From a virus, in the IMG/VR virus record IMGVR_UViG_3300027816_000067, positions 72,322 through 124,964 of that record: a DNA stretch of 52,643 nt. The stretch is one strand, 5' to 3'. Position 1 is the stretch's first letter. Every line of letters begins with the position of its first letter. Made by a program: the position numbers and the translations under genes. The notes beneath the pieces were generated by a model, which was not told the origin of the DNA, did no database searches, and saw nothing but the letters and a program-made list of their open reading frames with translations. Below are positions 19,745 through 27,366 of this stretch, in pieces.

Positions 19745-20977
19745 TTATATAAATCCATAACCATAAGTTCCTCCACTTGCGGAAGGAGGAGGAGGAGGAG
19801 GATAATGTAAAATTTCTACTTCTATAGTATAGTAGTTAGTAATTGAAAAATTAGAGCAAATTATAGCAAGACCTTCTCCTGGTCTTATCATAATACCTTG
19901 TTGTTTTGTACTATATCCATTACCATTTCCTTTATAATTTAACTGTGATGCAAATAAAGCATTTACTCCAACTTGTGTATTTTGAGGAACTAACAATAAA
20001 TTTCTAACCATACCAATTCCTCTTACAAAAATTGTATTTGATAAAGGATAACCTAAATTTTGTATTAGGTCTAAAGATGTAACTACTGCATACTTTGGAC
20101 CGTTATCTTCTATATGATTTTCTCTAACAGATAAAGCTGTTGGTATCGTTGTATCTGATCTTACTTTAATAGGAGTTATTAATCTACCTCCTCGTAAACC
20201 ACCAAATGTTTTTAAAATTCGTACTTTAGGAGAATCTTGTGCTTCACCAGTAATAGAAAAAGGACCAAGTTCAAACATATCTATGGAATTAATAGATATA
20301 TTTCCAGTAGTTCCTGTTCCATTAGCTAGCCCTATTAAAGCTTGTTTACCGGTATCACAAATTACCTCATTTATAAAATAACTATTTCCATTAAATGAAA
20401 AATTAATATTAATATACCAAGCAGCAGCTCTGCTTGGGTTTGCATTATCATTAGGTGTAATAATAAGTGCTTCATTTTCTCGAATTAGAACTTGTTCAAT
20501 ATTTGCATCGCCATGTCCTGCTCTTAATACTGTTGCTGTTCTTGCACTATTTGTTCCTTGTATAGAACCAAACCCAGTTCTATAATTAATATTTGCAAGT
20601 GCTCCTGCTCCTATTGCAGAAAAAGGAGCAACAAAAACTCTTCTTAATAATGTAAAAGTAGCACCAGGAACAGTGTCAGTATGTTTTCTACAAACTACAG
20701 CAGCAGGTAAATTAGGAGCATTAGATCTTAATTTATTAATATTAATATTAAAATACTCATTATCCTCTGGATTAATTAAAGCAGAAAATCCTGGACCATG
20801 ACTAATGCGTTGTATTAAAAATCTACTATCTGTGCCACTAACCATTGCTGGTTTAATAGTAATATTTTTAACTTCAAAATATCTACGTAAATCAGATTCT
20901 TCATTATTAGTTATACTAATTAATGAATCTTCTTGATTTCCAAAAATATTTCTAACAACTTTAAATGTTTCAGCCAT
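19745..20977 (-). CDS. Virion surface/appendage-type protein with Pro- and Gly-rich tail
   Basis: A 410-aa beta-rich, Asn/Gly/Thr-rich protein ending in a poly-Pro stretch and a Gly/Tyr tip (PPPPPPSASGGTYGYGFI). Two segments look alike, LIRENEALIITPN near residues 165-178 and MIRPGEGLAIICSN near residues 360-373, which suggests two copies of one beta fold; the neighbouring 176-aa protein has a similar SEGFAIVNVTL strand. A capsid decoration or appendage role is inferred. It overlaps the preceding gene by one base. Confidence 0.45.
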   Translation of the reverse strand: MAETFKVVRNIFGNQEDSLISITNNEESDLRRYFEVKNITIKPAMVSGTDSRFLIQRISHGPGFSALINPEDNEYFNININKLRSNAPNLPAAVVCRKHTDTVPGATFTLLRRVFVAPFSAIGAGALANINYRTGFGSIQGTNSARTATVLRAGHGDANIEQVLIRENEALIITPNDNANPSRAAAWYININFSFNGNSYFINEVICDTGKQALIGLANGTGTTGNISINSIDMFELGPFSITGEAQDSPKVRILKTFGGLRGGRLITPIKVRSDTTIPTALSVRENHIEDNGPKYAVVTSLDLIQNLGYPLSNTIFVRGIGMVRNLLLVPQNTQVGVNALFASQLNYKGNGNGYSTKQQGIMIRPGEGLAIICSNFSITNYYTIEVEILHYPPPPPPSASGGTYGYGFI

Positions 20978-21183
20978 TATTGTTGAATATAATTTAAATC
21001 GCCGTTTCTAAAACATTCTAGTTTATAACCTTTAACTAATTTTTTCTGTTCTTTAGGTTCATCATATTCTCCTAAAATAATCCATTCCTCATTGTAACAA
21101 TTACTACAAGGAATAATTCTAGAATTTTCGTCTTTATCAAATTCTACTATACTTTTATGTCCACATTTACATATAAATTCCAT
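20977..21183 (-). CDS. Small zinc-ribbon protein
   Basis: A 68-aa protein with paired Cys sites, CKCGHK at the N-terminus and CSNCYNEEW later, so probably a single zinc ribbon. Such small ribbons are common among phage genes and may bind nucleic acid or protein. It lies between two beta-rich structural genes. Function unknown. Confidence 0.5.
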   Translation of the reverse strand: MEFICKCGHKSIVEFDKDENSRIIPCSNCYNEEWIILGEYDEPKEQKKLVKGYKLECFRNGDLNYIQQ

Positions 21184-21192
21184 AAGATAATT

Positions 21193-21723
21193 TTAAGATG
21201 CACTATCTGTAAATTCGATTTCTGCGTCTGCAGTTACAGTTGCTGTTGCTAATGTAACGTTTACAATAGCAAAACCTTCTGATGTGCCTGACACAGCTGT
21301 TAAAGGTTCTATTGCTGTATCTCCATAACCACTATTCCAAATTTCTCCAAATGGAATAAGAGTTAATAAAGCATCCATATCAAGAGTTGTTACAGTTGCT
21401 TCATCATTTTGCCACAATATTTGACGATAAATATGAGAAGTTGTAATAGTTCTGTTGGTTCCGGCTGTAGTACCAGCATTTAAAGCTGCATAAGCAGAAC
21501 TATGAGGTACAGGTGTAACTCCGGTTCCAGCTGAAGCTGCTGTAATTCGTTGAACACGTACAGTACCTAAACCACCAGTACCAATACCAGTACCGTTGTT
21601 AAGAAAAAACATTCTATAAACTCGAATAAATCGAGTAGATGTGTTAGCATTAAATACATCTAACATATCTTTGTTAGCTGCATATGTAATACCTTGACTT
21701 GTTGCTCTCCAAGTATTTGCCAT
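21193..21723 (-). CDS. Beta-rich virion protein candidate
   Basis: A 176-aa Thr/Ala/Gly-rich protein (FIRVYRMFFLNNGTGIGTGG; VTADAEIEFTDSAS). Composition and predicted beta strands fit a decoration or small structural protein. It shares an EGFAI-type strand near the C-terminus with the 410-aa protein at 19745-20977, so the two may be related. It has Ala/Gly-rich codons but remains in the AT-rich region. Confidence 0.45.
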   Translation of the reverse strand: MANTWRATSQGITYAANKDMLDVFNANTSTRFIRVYRMFFLNNGTGIGTGGLGTVRVQRITAASAGTGVTPVPHSSAYAALNAGTTAGTNRTITTSHIYRQILWQNDEATVTTLDMDALLTLIPFGEIWNSGYGDTAIEPLTAVSGTSEGFAIVNVTLATATVTADAEIEFTDSAS

Positions 21724-21724
21724 A

Positions 21725-22012
21725 TTAATATGTTATAATTTTTCCTGTTCCTTTTGTTGATTTAAATAATTCAATGTCTCCTTTATCAGTTTGAACCTGA
21801 TAAATTCTATTACTTCTTGCTGCTTCAATCATTTTTGCAAACTTATCTTTAGTTTCACCAGGAGGTAATGATCTCCATCTTTCTACATTTATTTTTACTA
21901 CAGCGTTACAAATTAATTTTAAATCATGTTGTGATAGAATCTTACCTTTTTCCGGATGTACTACGTAAACACAATCTCTATCTACATCATATCCTGTTGC
22001 TAAATGTTTCAT
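21725..22012 (-). CDS. Small phage protein, unknown
   Basis: A 95-aa basic soluble protein (KHLATGYDVDRDCVYVVHPE; NVERWRSLPPGETKDKFAKM). It is one base from the next gene and 33 bases from the fibre gene upstream. It is the last clearly AT-rich gene before the fibre. No family recognised. Confidence 0.4.
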   Translation of the reverse strand: MKHLATGYDVDRDCVYVVHPEKGKILSQHDLKLICNAVVKINVERWRSLPPGETKDKFAKMIEAARSNRIYQVQTDKGDIELFKSTKGTGKIITY

Positions 22013-23700
22013 AATTTTAATGGTTAAGTTGTAAATATAAGTTATTTAAGAAGTAACTTCAACTACTAACTCAACACCTATATGATTTGCAGCAGTATTA
22101 GAAGAAACTTCTAATTCAAAATAATCGTTTTCTACAACTGTAGTATCCCAACCTGTTAAAGTAAACCCGTTGTTTGTTCTAGAAGCACTTAACGATGGCT
22201 GAACGGAACCAGTTATATCTACTCCATTTTTTCTAACTCTTAAAGTTGCTGTTGTACTCACATCAGCTAAAGCTTTCCATCTCACAATTCTACCAGCATA
22301 AGGAGAAATAATAATAGTTCTTACTTTTGTACCCGTAGTAACTACTCCTGACTCTCCTGCAATGACTGTAATTATCTTCTCATTCTTTAAAGAATAAATA
22401 CTACCGCTAGGACTTCTCCATTGCCAATTTCCTGCATTAATATAAGTAAATATACCTCCAGTTGGGTTTCCTGTAGGTGCAGTTAATACATTTGCAATAT
22501 ATAAACCACGCTCCATTGACTGCCAAGTCACGGATGTTGTTAACAATCCTATGTTCCCATCTAATCCACTTCCTGCTTTATTACCGTAACTTAAATAAAG
22601 ATCTCCACCATTATTATTTCCGCTTTGAGCATTTCCAGAACGAATTGTAAGATTTTGCCCAACCGCTAGATTACTAGAAGAGTAAATTTCTCTATTGGCG
22701 CTTAAAATAATCCCTGTAAAAGAATTAAGTGATCCTCCGCTTATCAAAACTAATTTAGAGACAGTGTTGAAAAATAACCAGTTATTAATAACAACTTGAT
22801 TTTCCGAATTTAAATGTAGGTTAGCATTAAATAAATTATTACTTGCAGAAATAGTTCTATCACCAGCAAAGGTAGAATCTCCCAATTTTAAGGTTGTAGT
22901 TTGTAATCCTATTGATGCTCCTCCTTTTGGGGAAAGCAATAACGGCACCGCTCCAGCGCTACCATCAGTTACTATTGATCTTGTAGAGCCTGCAACAAGT
23001 GTATTATCTCCTAAAGTAATATCTCCATTGGCAGCACTAAATAATTTTCTACCAATGGCATTAGTGCCATTACTTACCATTAGTTCGTTACTTACTGCAC
23101 TGTTGGTTATTCCACCACCTGCACCTAACCCAACCCAAGCACCATTCTGTCTAAACCTGAATGTGTTAGATGTGGTGTTATACATGATCAACCCATTAAC
23201 CGGACTTGAATCATCTACTGTGTTAGTGCCTACTACAAGAGAGCCATTATTACCTGTTGCAAAAGTTTGGCGGCCAGTAAACGTTTTGGCACTAAGAACG
23301 TAACCTCTATCGACTAAACTTCTGTCGGTGTAGTTAGCTGAATAATCATTTCCATATTTTAACCCTCCCTGTCCAACGTTACCGGCTTCTCCAAAAAAAA
23401 CTTCTTCAACCGCTTCCTGGTTAAACACTCGGAACCTTCCTCCTCCTCCCAAACCATCCCCCGCATTAAAAGTAATTTCGTAGCCACTATAGTCGATAGA
23501 CGTGTTAGAATTAAGACTACCCGTCAACCACCCATTCAAATCACTTCTGCTCGCAGTCTCCTGCCATACTGTACCGTTATGCCAGTTAGGTCTATTACTT
23601 GTTGTTGAATGTATTTGTAAACCACTATAAGGACTTCCAATAGCATTACGTTGGGTATCTGTCATTCGCGGCAAAGCGAAACCCTGTGTGGTGGATTGGA
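22013..23700. other. Composition transition between crAss-like and siphophage parts
   Basis: Bases right of about 23.7 kb are near 50% GC in hand-counted lines; bases left of 22.0 kb drop to 20-35%. Between them, inside the fibre gene, the value is mixed (lines of 37%, 53%, 48% and 35%). Gene content changes at the same place, from HK97-type siphophage genes on the right to crAss-like podophage genes on the left. The transition starts near the repeated GFALPRM...W block (nt 23558-23695), a sequence type shared widely among Bacteroidota phages, so it is a plausible site for recombination or for a false assembly join. Confidence 0.6.
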
Positions 23701-24907
23701 TGTCGAGAATGGTATTGGCATTGGTTAGCGAAGTGCCTCCGATCAACATAGAGCCTGAAGTATTTCGCCATGCGATGTGAGTTGCGCCTGTAAGAGACGT
23801 CAGTGTTGGGTTATAGTCAATGCCGTTGATTGTCCCGCTGTAGCTTGCTGTAGTATTATAGGTTGGATTCAGCTGCAAATGCGTATGCGTATTCGTACCG
23901 GAATTTCTTGTAAATCCTCCTTTGGTGCGGATAAATACACCTGAGTTGACTCCACCTATATTTGTGTCAGAAGTCGTCTCCCGTATCTCCATCGCAGCAC
24001 CACCAGTAGGTATTGATGAAAGATCAAAGCGAAATGGATTTGTTGCCCCCGCAATAGAATTTATTTGGCCCACATTAATATTTGATCCACCTCCTCCGCC
24101 AATAAGTGACGACCAGCCTTGATAAGAACTTCCTATCCATGTATGCGTTGTAGCCGTTGTTGTTAAATTCAATGTACCTTCATCGTTTAGTGTTAATCGT
24201 GTTACGTTGGCGCTATTAGCCACGCGCAAACCAAAGGTCGAAGATGTAGTACCCGTACCACGGACGTCCAGCCTTGTGTTGTCTGTAATAGTGGCACCCG
24301 TGGGCCCAACCAGCAAATTCCCGTTCAGTAGATTCACATTGTTTGCGCCCAAGGCATTAGTTCCTATCGCCAGCAACGTGCCGCTGAAATCGGGCAGCGT
24401 ATAAGTACGATCGGCTGTTATGCCAGTTGCGTCAAAAGTGCGTATGAACGAACTTCCACCTGTGCCTAACCTCCAGTTCAATCGTCCGCTATTATCTGCC
24501 CAAAGCGTTGTTCGGCTTGCGGCACCCGTTGGGTTGGCGCTCTGCCAATCCATCTGCAAAAAGCCAGCGCCAGCAGTGCCGTTCACACGCAGTGATTGCA
24601 AAGTTTCAGCACCGGTAATTCCATACCCGCTAAGAGTGGTGGGGGTGCCAGTGATCTTGCTCCAAGCTAAAGAATTTAACCAAGAAGGATTGGAGTAGCT
24701 ACCAGAAAGAAGGGGAAACAAATTCTGCCACTGAGATATACTCATCTTTCTGTTAGCCCCTCCTTGTACCACAGGCACTAACTCCGTACCAGTTGGGTCA
24801 GTGGCTGCTGGCATGTCGCTTATTTTAACGCTTTGCGCACTTGCCGCAAGCGCAACAAGTAGCAAAATCAGCGCAGCGATTAAGATGGATAGTAATTCAC
24901 GTTTCAT
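22046..24907 (-). CDS. Large tail fibre / receptor-binding protein candidate with signal peptide
   Basis: A 953-aa protein. Residues 1-25 look like a Sec signal peptide (LIAALILLLVALAASAQS), followed by VKISDMPAATDPTGTELVPV, a common opening of Bacteroidota phage fibre and surface proteins. The body is Asn/Thr/Gly-rich repeats; residues 405-450 hold the TTQGFALPRMTDTQRNAI...W block known from Bacteroidota adhesins and fibres, and related W-blocks recur at 570-595 and in the C-terminal third. The C-terminal 90 residues form a beta domain of carbohydrate-binding or trimer-tip type. Base composition falls from about 50% GC in the N-terminal half to 32-40% towards the 3' end by hand counts. It overlaps the holin-like gene by ATGA at 24904-24907. 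Receptor binding is inferred. Confidence 0.65.
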   Translation of the reverse strand: MKRELLSILIAALILLLVALAASAQSVKISDMPAATDPTGTELVPVVQGGANRKMSISQWQNLFPLLSGSYSNPSWLNSLAWSKITGTPTTLSGYGITGAETLQSLRVNGTAGAGFLQMDWQSANPTGAASRTTLWADNSGRLNWRLGTGGSSFIRTFDATGITADRTYTLPDFSGTLLAIGTNALGANNVNLLNGNLLVGPTGATITDNTRLDVRGTGTTSSTFGLRVANSANVTRLTLNDEGTLNLTTTATTHTWIGSSYQGWSSLIGGGGGSNINVGQINSIAGATNPFRFDLSSIPTGGAAMEIRETTSDTNIGGVNSGVFIRTKGGFTRNSGTNTHTHLQLNPTYNTTASYSGTINGIDYNPTLTSLTGATHIAWRNTSGSMLIGGTSLTNANTILDIQSTTQGFALPRMTDTQRNAIGSPYSGLQIHSTTSNRPNWHNGTVWQETASRSDLNGWLTGSLNSNTSIDYSGYEITFNAGDGLGGGGRFRVFNQEAVEEVFFGEAGNVGQGGLKYGNDYSANYTDRSLVDRGYVLSAKTFTGRQTFATGNNGSLVVGTNTVDDSSPVNGLIMYNTTSNTFRFRQNGAWVGLGAGGGITNSAVSNELMVSNGTNAIGRKLFSAANGDITLGDNTLVAGSTRSIVTDGSAGAVPLLLSPKGGASIGLQTTTLKLGDSTFAGDRTISASNNLFNANLHLNSENQVVINNWLFFNTVSKLVLISGGSLNSFTGIILSANREIYSSSNLAVGQNLTIRSGNAQSGNNNGGDLYLSYGNKAGSGLDGNIGLLTTSVTWQSMERGLYIANVLTAPTGNPTGGIFTYINAGNWQWRSPSGSIYSLKNEKIITVIAGESGVVTTGTKVRTIIISPYAGRIVRWKALADVSTTATLRVRKNGVDITGSVQPSLSASRTNNGFTLTGWDTTVVENDYFELEVSSNTAANHIGVELVVEVTS

Positions 24908-25173
24908 TCCGTTTCTGTTTTTTTGCTTACGATTTTTTCAGCACGGTTAAAAATTTTGTCGAAATAATTCTCGTTCATAAACAAAAGAAACAGGCCTAAA
25001 ATTAAAGGCCAAAGAGGTGTGTGCCAGTCGTAAGGTATCTCTGTTTTTAGTTCAAAGAACGCTGGCAGAATATATTTGATCGCGTACATAGTCGCGGATA
25101 TGGACATGAACACGGCTCCCAACATTGTAGTTACAGGGTTTCTTTTTGGGTTTGCATTTTCGATTAAGCTCAT
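24904..25173 (-). CDS. Holin-like two-TM membrane protein
   Basis: An 89-aa protein with two hydrophobic segments (TMLGAVFMSISATMYAIKYI and PLWPLILGLFLLFM) joined by a short polar loop, and a charged Lys/Glu C-terminus. Size, topology and location beside a fibre gene fit phage holins. The gene overlaps the fibre start by 4 bases (ATGA). It belongs compositionally to the GC-richer siphophage part. Confidence 0.55.
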   Translation of the reverse strand: MSLIENANPKRNPVTTMLGAVFMSISATMYAIKYILPAFFELKTEIPYDWHTPLWPLILGLFLLFMNENYFDKIFNRAEKIVSKKTETE

Positions 25174-25189
25174 ATAGATTTTGTTTTTA

Positions 25190-25645
25190 TTACTCTACTA
25201 AAATGTTTCCAGTGCCATCTTCAAGGCCAATAGGCGTTGTACCGTCTTCCATCAATATAAAGCCTTCCTCCGCCGAAGGTGGCGGCACAAAGATAAAAGG
25301 TATTCCGCGTCTGTAATACTTTTCTGTGCTTTGCACTCCATCAAACGCGCAAACGTAAAAGAAAAGCCCCTCAGATAAATCCTGTTCGGCCACACTTGCC
25401 GATGTTCCTTTACCTCTGTAAACAACTTGAAAGCGCGGGTTATCGTCTGCCTTTGAGTATGTAATGCCGTCAAGGGGAAAGAAATCAAACGGCTTTTTAC
25501 TGGCAACAACTAGCGACTGTTCTCCGTTGCCTTTTGTCCATGACAAAGTTTGAGTGCCTGAGTTGTATAGCACGTTGGTATCCTGCACGGTAGGGGTTAT
25601 CTCCGCGTGATTGGTTACCTGGCCATATATGTTTCCATTTCTCAA
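25190..25645 (-). CDS. Minor tail/tail-tip protein candidate
   Basis: A 151-aa beta-rich protein. The middle looks like an Ig- or fibronectin-type fold (NVLYNSGTQTLSWTKGNGEQ; FFYVCAFDGVQS) and the end carries the FILMEDGTTPIGLEDGTGNI motif, a pattern I associate with short tail or baseplate proteins of Bacteroidota phages. It overlaps the next gene by 4 bases. Role in the tail tip is inferred from position downstream of the tape-measure block. Confidence 0.5.
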   Translation of the reverse strand: MRNGNIYGQVTNHAEITPTVQDTNVLYNSGTQTLSWTKGNGEQSLVVASKKPFDFFPLDGITYSKADDNPRFQVVYRGKGTSASVAEQDLSEGLFFYVCAFDGVQSTEKYYRRGIPFIFVPPPSAEEGFILMEDGTTPIGLEDGTGNILVE

Positions 25646-26088
25646 AGCAAGTTTAAATAATTTTCGTCCTTCAAAGTTAAGAAAACTGCACCAGTAAAAA
25701 ACGGGTACTTATCCGATAGCTTTTCCATCTCGTAATTTTCCTCTTTCAACCAACTTTGGTTTTGAATGAAAATCGAATTGTGCTGCAAGGCAAGTTTTAG
25801 TTTTTTGTGCTCGTAAGGCGGCATAGGTTCAACCTCCAAATGTCGCTGTGTTTTAGTCGTGCTCGAAAGTTTGTCAATACTTCCGCTGCCATCCTCCACG
25901 CTTTCGTTTTCTTCGGGGTATCGCTCCTCGTAAAATCGGGCAAAAATCCGGTGATTGAAAGCGGGCGAACCCGAATTGTAAATAATCCCGGCAAAGTCTG
26001 AATCGTTCGATACCGTTACCAATAGCGAATCCTCGTGCAAATCGCGCACGTTTTGAAGATCAGACCGAGCGATAACGACCTTTGCCAT
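25642..26088 (-). CDS. Tail-region protein, unknown
   Basis: A 148-aa acidic soluble protein (VIARSDLQNVRDLHEDSLLV; FARFYEERYPEENESVEDGS). It lies in the tail operon between two small beta proteins and overlaps the next gene by 4 bases. It reads as a structural or assembly protein, but no family is recognised. Confidence 0.4.
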   Translation of the reverse strand: MAKVVIARSDLQNVRDLHEDSLLVTVSNDSDFAGIIYNSGSPAFNHRIFARFYEERYPEENESVEDGSGSIDKLSSTTKTQRHLEVEPMPPYEHKKLKLALQHNSIFIQNQSWLKEENYEMEKLSDKYPFFTGAVFLTLKDENYLNLL

Positions 26089-26092
26089 ACGG

Positions 26093-26482
26093 TTAAGCCT
26101 GTACGGTTATGGTGCAACCGGTAATGTTTACGGCTGCCCCGGACGTGATTGCATCGTCATCTATAATCAAATCCGCTCCTGATTCTGCTACGGACATATC
26201 CATCACGATTAACCCGGATGAGCTTATGAAGCGGGCATATCCAGCCGTGCCGGTACCTGATGCCAGGCCTAACCAGGTTCCATTTTTTGAAATCACGCCA
26301 CCGCTGGCCGCAGTAAATGGACTTGCCGGTAGCGTAATCGTGCAAAGCAACGTGCCGGAAGCAGCATCGTTTGCCGAAGCTGGCTGAGTTCCGGTTCGAA
26401 TTTGGACAGTGCCGTTAGCAAACAGTCCGGCCTTATGGTTTGCGATTGAGTTGCGGTAGTTCGTGTTTTTTCTGTACGCCAT
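26093..26482 (-). CDS. Small structural/tail protein candidate
   Basis: A 129-aa Ala/Gly/Thr-rich beta protein (NGTVQIRTGTQPASANDAAS; GTAGYARFISSSGLIVMDMS). The pattern resembles small phage proteins carrying a beta-sandwich, often found near tail-fibre genes. No signal peptide. Assignment is from composition and location. Confidence 0.45.
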   Translation of the reverse strand: MAYRKNTNYRNSIANHKAGLFANGTVQIRTGTQPASANDAASGTLLCTITLPASPFTAASGGVISKNGTWLGLASGTGTAGYARFISSSGLIVMDMSVAESGADLIIDDDAITSGAAVNITGCTITVQA

Positions 26483-26505
26483 AAATTGTTTATTTAACTT
26501 TTTTT

Positions 26506-27336
26506 TTACTCTTCTATTGGAACACTCCGTTCATAAATTTCTATTGCTAAGTCATCCGTAGGCAGAAGCTCAGTGTAGTTGTAAATGATTTCCGACATGT
26601 TGTCGCCTATGTTGAATACATGGGTGTGCACAGCAGTTCCGTTTTTGTAGAATTTCACCAAACCGACATCTTGAGCAATGCCGCCATTTGATGTTTTCTG
26701 CGCCCGGCCAGTTACGTTGCCAGTGCCATCGCTTTGCAAAATACCGCTTTCGGTATCGCTTAATCCTAAGCTGGTATCTAAACTAAATGATTTAATTTCC
26801 AGGGTGTTTGTAAATCGTGACTCCCAGAATAGGAAGCTAGTAAATCCAAACAAGCTGCCAACGATGTCGTAAGGGATGGCATTAACGATAGTTCCGGCCA
26901 CGGCTTCCACTGGATCGTTTACGCCACCTGAAATATTGAATGCCGTCACGGTGTTGGTTATGGTTCCGGATACCGCTTCAATTGGGTCAACCACCCCACC
27001 GTTAATATCAAAGAACGACAGCACAATTTGAGCCCGGACGTAGGCGTTATCTACTCCAATGTCCGTCCAACGGAAACCCGTATCAAAAACGTAGATACCA
27101 TTTACAAATGATTTAGTAAAGGCCCGTGTGTGCAGCACCGTTCCGGCCTTGTCTAAAATTTCAAGCTGATAATTGAAATCGCTTGTGTCGTAAAACTGCA
27201 ATGCGATTTCATCTTCAGCGTTCCACTTTTTAAAGTAACACGCATGATCTACACCGGGCTCCGGCTTTTCGTTGTAAGTGGGAACGCCAAGCGGCCAAAA
27301 CTGAATCGGTATTGCATTTGAGATATTTATGCTCAT
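26506..27336 (-). CDS. Tail protein candidate with internal 24-residue repeat
   Basis: A 276-aa beta-rich protein. The start (ISNAIPIQFWPLGVPTYNEK) and body (EDEIALQFYDTSDFNYQLEI) resemble minor tail proteins found after the tail-hub gene in Bacteroidota siphophages. Residues 109-128 and 133-152 are near-copies of one unit (INGGVVDPIEAVSGTITN and ISGGVNDPVEAVAGTIVN). A 30-base gap separates it from the 714-aa tail gene; no promoter is evident there. Confidence 0.5.
   Translation of the reverse strand: MSINISNAIPIQFWPLGVPTYNEKPEPGVDHACYFKKWNAEDEIALQFYDTSDFNYQLEILDKAGTVLHTRAFTKSFVNGIYVFDTGFRWTDIGVDNAYVRAQIVLSFFDINGGVVDPIEAVSGTITNTVTAFNISGGVNDPVEAVAGTIVNAIPYDIVGSLFGFTSFLFWESRFTNTLEIKSFSLDTSLGLSDTESGILQSDGTGNVTGRAQKTSNGGIAQDVGLVKFYKNGTAVHTHVFNIGDNMSEIIYNYTELLPTDDLAIEIYERSVPIEE
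26881..27012 (-). repeat. Tandem 24-codon repeat in minor tail gene
   Basis: Two adjacent copies of a GGV-DP-EAV-GTI-N unit start 24 residues apart in the 276-aa tail protein. The protein copies are about 75% identical, while third codon positions differ, so this is an older duplication rather than an assembly artefact. Confidence 0.7.
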
Positions 27337-27366
27337 GGCTCTACGTCAGTTACAGTAATATAATTC

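Noticed and set aside
19785-19802. Short GGA-type simple repeat near the end of the 410-aa gene
   Set aside because: It encodes the poly-Pro stretch of that protein; no evidence of a CRISPR or regulatory repeat.
21193-21723. Diversity-generating retroelement variable region
   Set aside because: The fibre and appendage-like genes invite it, but I find no reverse transcriptase and no repeated template region in the window.
22931-24698. Plus-strand ORFs opposite the fibre gene
   Set aside because: Pro/Val-rich shadows of the fibre's Gly/Thr/Asn repeats with no start-site or overlap logic.
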